The notes beneath the pieces were generated by a model, which ran no database searches, was not told where the DNA came from, and saw nothing but the letters and a program-made list of their open reading frames with translations. A DNA stretch of 43,144 nucleotides from Deefgea chitinilytica. GTDB lineage: Bacteria > Pseudomonadota > Gammaproteobacteria > Burkholderiales > Chitinibacteraceae. Numbering within the stretch: the stretch's first letter is position 1; each line of letters begins with the position of its first letter. Position numbers and translations under genes: made by a program. The DNA lies in the NCBI RefSeq assembly GCF_016881405.1, contig NZ_WOFE01000013.1:1-43144 (forward strand). Reading direction: 5' to 3'. Shown here in pieces: positions 42,915 to 43,144 of the stretch.

Positions 42915-43144
42915 ATGTCGCTTGCCGTTTTGTATTCAAGGGCGCTAGATGGATTATGCGCCCAATCGGTTACAGTAGAAGTGCATCTAGCCAATGGCTT
43001 GCCTGCTTTCAGTCTAGTCGGTTTGGCTGATACCGAAGTGCGTGAATCGCGCGAGCGCGTTCGTGCGGCTTTACAAGTGGCGGGATTTGAATTTCCAAAT
43101 CGTCGTATCACCGTCAATTTGGCGCCCGCCGACTTACCCAAAGG
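42915..43144 (+). CDS. comM: ComM/YifB-family Mg-chelatase-like AAA+ ATPase (5' part, cut by window edge)
   Basis: The last 230 bp of the window hold 76 codons of a gene that continues past the right edge. The residues [40 protein letters not shown] and [20 protein letters not shown] match the start of the YifB/ComM family, a helicase-like ATPase acting in natural transformation. The ATP-binding part lies outside. It is divergent from the LytS-type kinase gene. Confidence 0.92.
   Translation, partial: MSLAVLYSRALDGLCAQSVTVEVHLANGLPAFSLVGLADTEVRESRERVRAALQVAGFEFPNRRITVNLAPADLPK

Noticed and set aside
1-43144. CRISPR array, prophage or complete insertion sequence
   Set aside because: No regularly spaced direct repeats, phage structural genes, integrases or transposase frames were found.

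Overview
The window looks like chromosomal DNA of a betaproteobacterium, most plausibly of the order Neisseriales (Chitinibacter/Deefgea/Iodobacter-like). The reasons are gene content (hemL, hemJ, rubredoxin, thiD, a BPSS1780-type membrane protein, an AlgZ/AlgR-like LytTR pair, a MaoC-fused phosphotransacetylase) and moderate, uniform GC. This placement is inference, not a database result. I recognise about 36 protein genes, one of them cut by the right edge (comM/yifB) and one of 58 codons that is easy to miss. I see no rRNA, tRNA, CRISPR array, prophage or insertion sequence.

Layout. 0-2.8 kb: two adjacent paralogous zinc-ribbon membrane proteins, then a LysR regulator divergent from a DMT exporter. 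4-8.5 kb: a GH3 beta-N-acetylhexosaminidase-like enzyme, an NAD(P)-binding oxidoreductase divergent from a second LysR regulator, and a small membrane protein. 8.5-16.7 kb: cardiolipin synthase divergent from mgtE, then prmC, grxD, two alpha/beta hydrolases and hemL. 17-21 kb: an inositol-monophosphatase-family enzyme and an orphan lipoyl-like/E3-binding-domain protein, divergent from a MaoC-phosphotransacetylase/ackA pair that would interconvert acetyl-CoA, acetyl phosphate and acetate. 21.4-28 kb: BPSS1780 membrane protein, dgkA, an unknown protein, a YgiQ-family radical SAM protein and a 5'-nucleotidase-type lipoprotein. 28.3-30.8 kb (minus strand): rubredoxin, M48 protease lipoprotein, hemJ, a small lipoprotein and a CYTH protein, divergent from thiD. 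31.8-36.2 kb: a chloramphenicol-phosphotransferase-like kinase, a DUF1993 protein, a mini-ORF, an M15 peptidase and parC. 36.5-43.1 kb: a GGDEF/EAL sensor, a tyrosine phosphatase, then a minus-strand cluster of LytS-type kinase, LytTR regulator, DUF2721 protein and M14-like peptidase, and finally the start of comM.

The most notable signals are not genes. (1) Four parS-like ParB sites lie between 18.3 and 34.2 kb, two perfect and two with one mismatch. Three are buried in coding sequence and one is in a leader. This suggests the window is part of the chromosome-segregation locus, probably not far from oriC. (2) A dispersed intergenic repeat of about 185-275 bp occurs four times. Its hairpin stems differ between copies in compensating ways, so the structure appears to be maintained. 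(3) A second repeat family (CACGAAAGGCACGAA inverted repeats) occurs twice. (4) A short MITE-like element follows ackA, and its two inverted ends are each hairpins. (5) The orphan lipoyl/E3-binding protein has no lysine at the usual lipoylation position.
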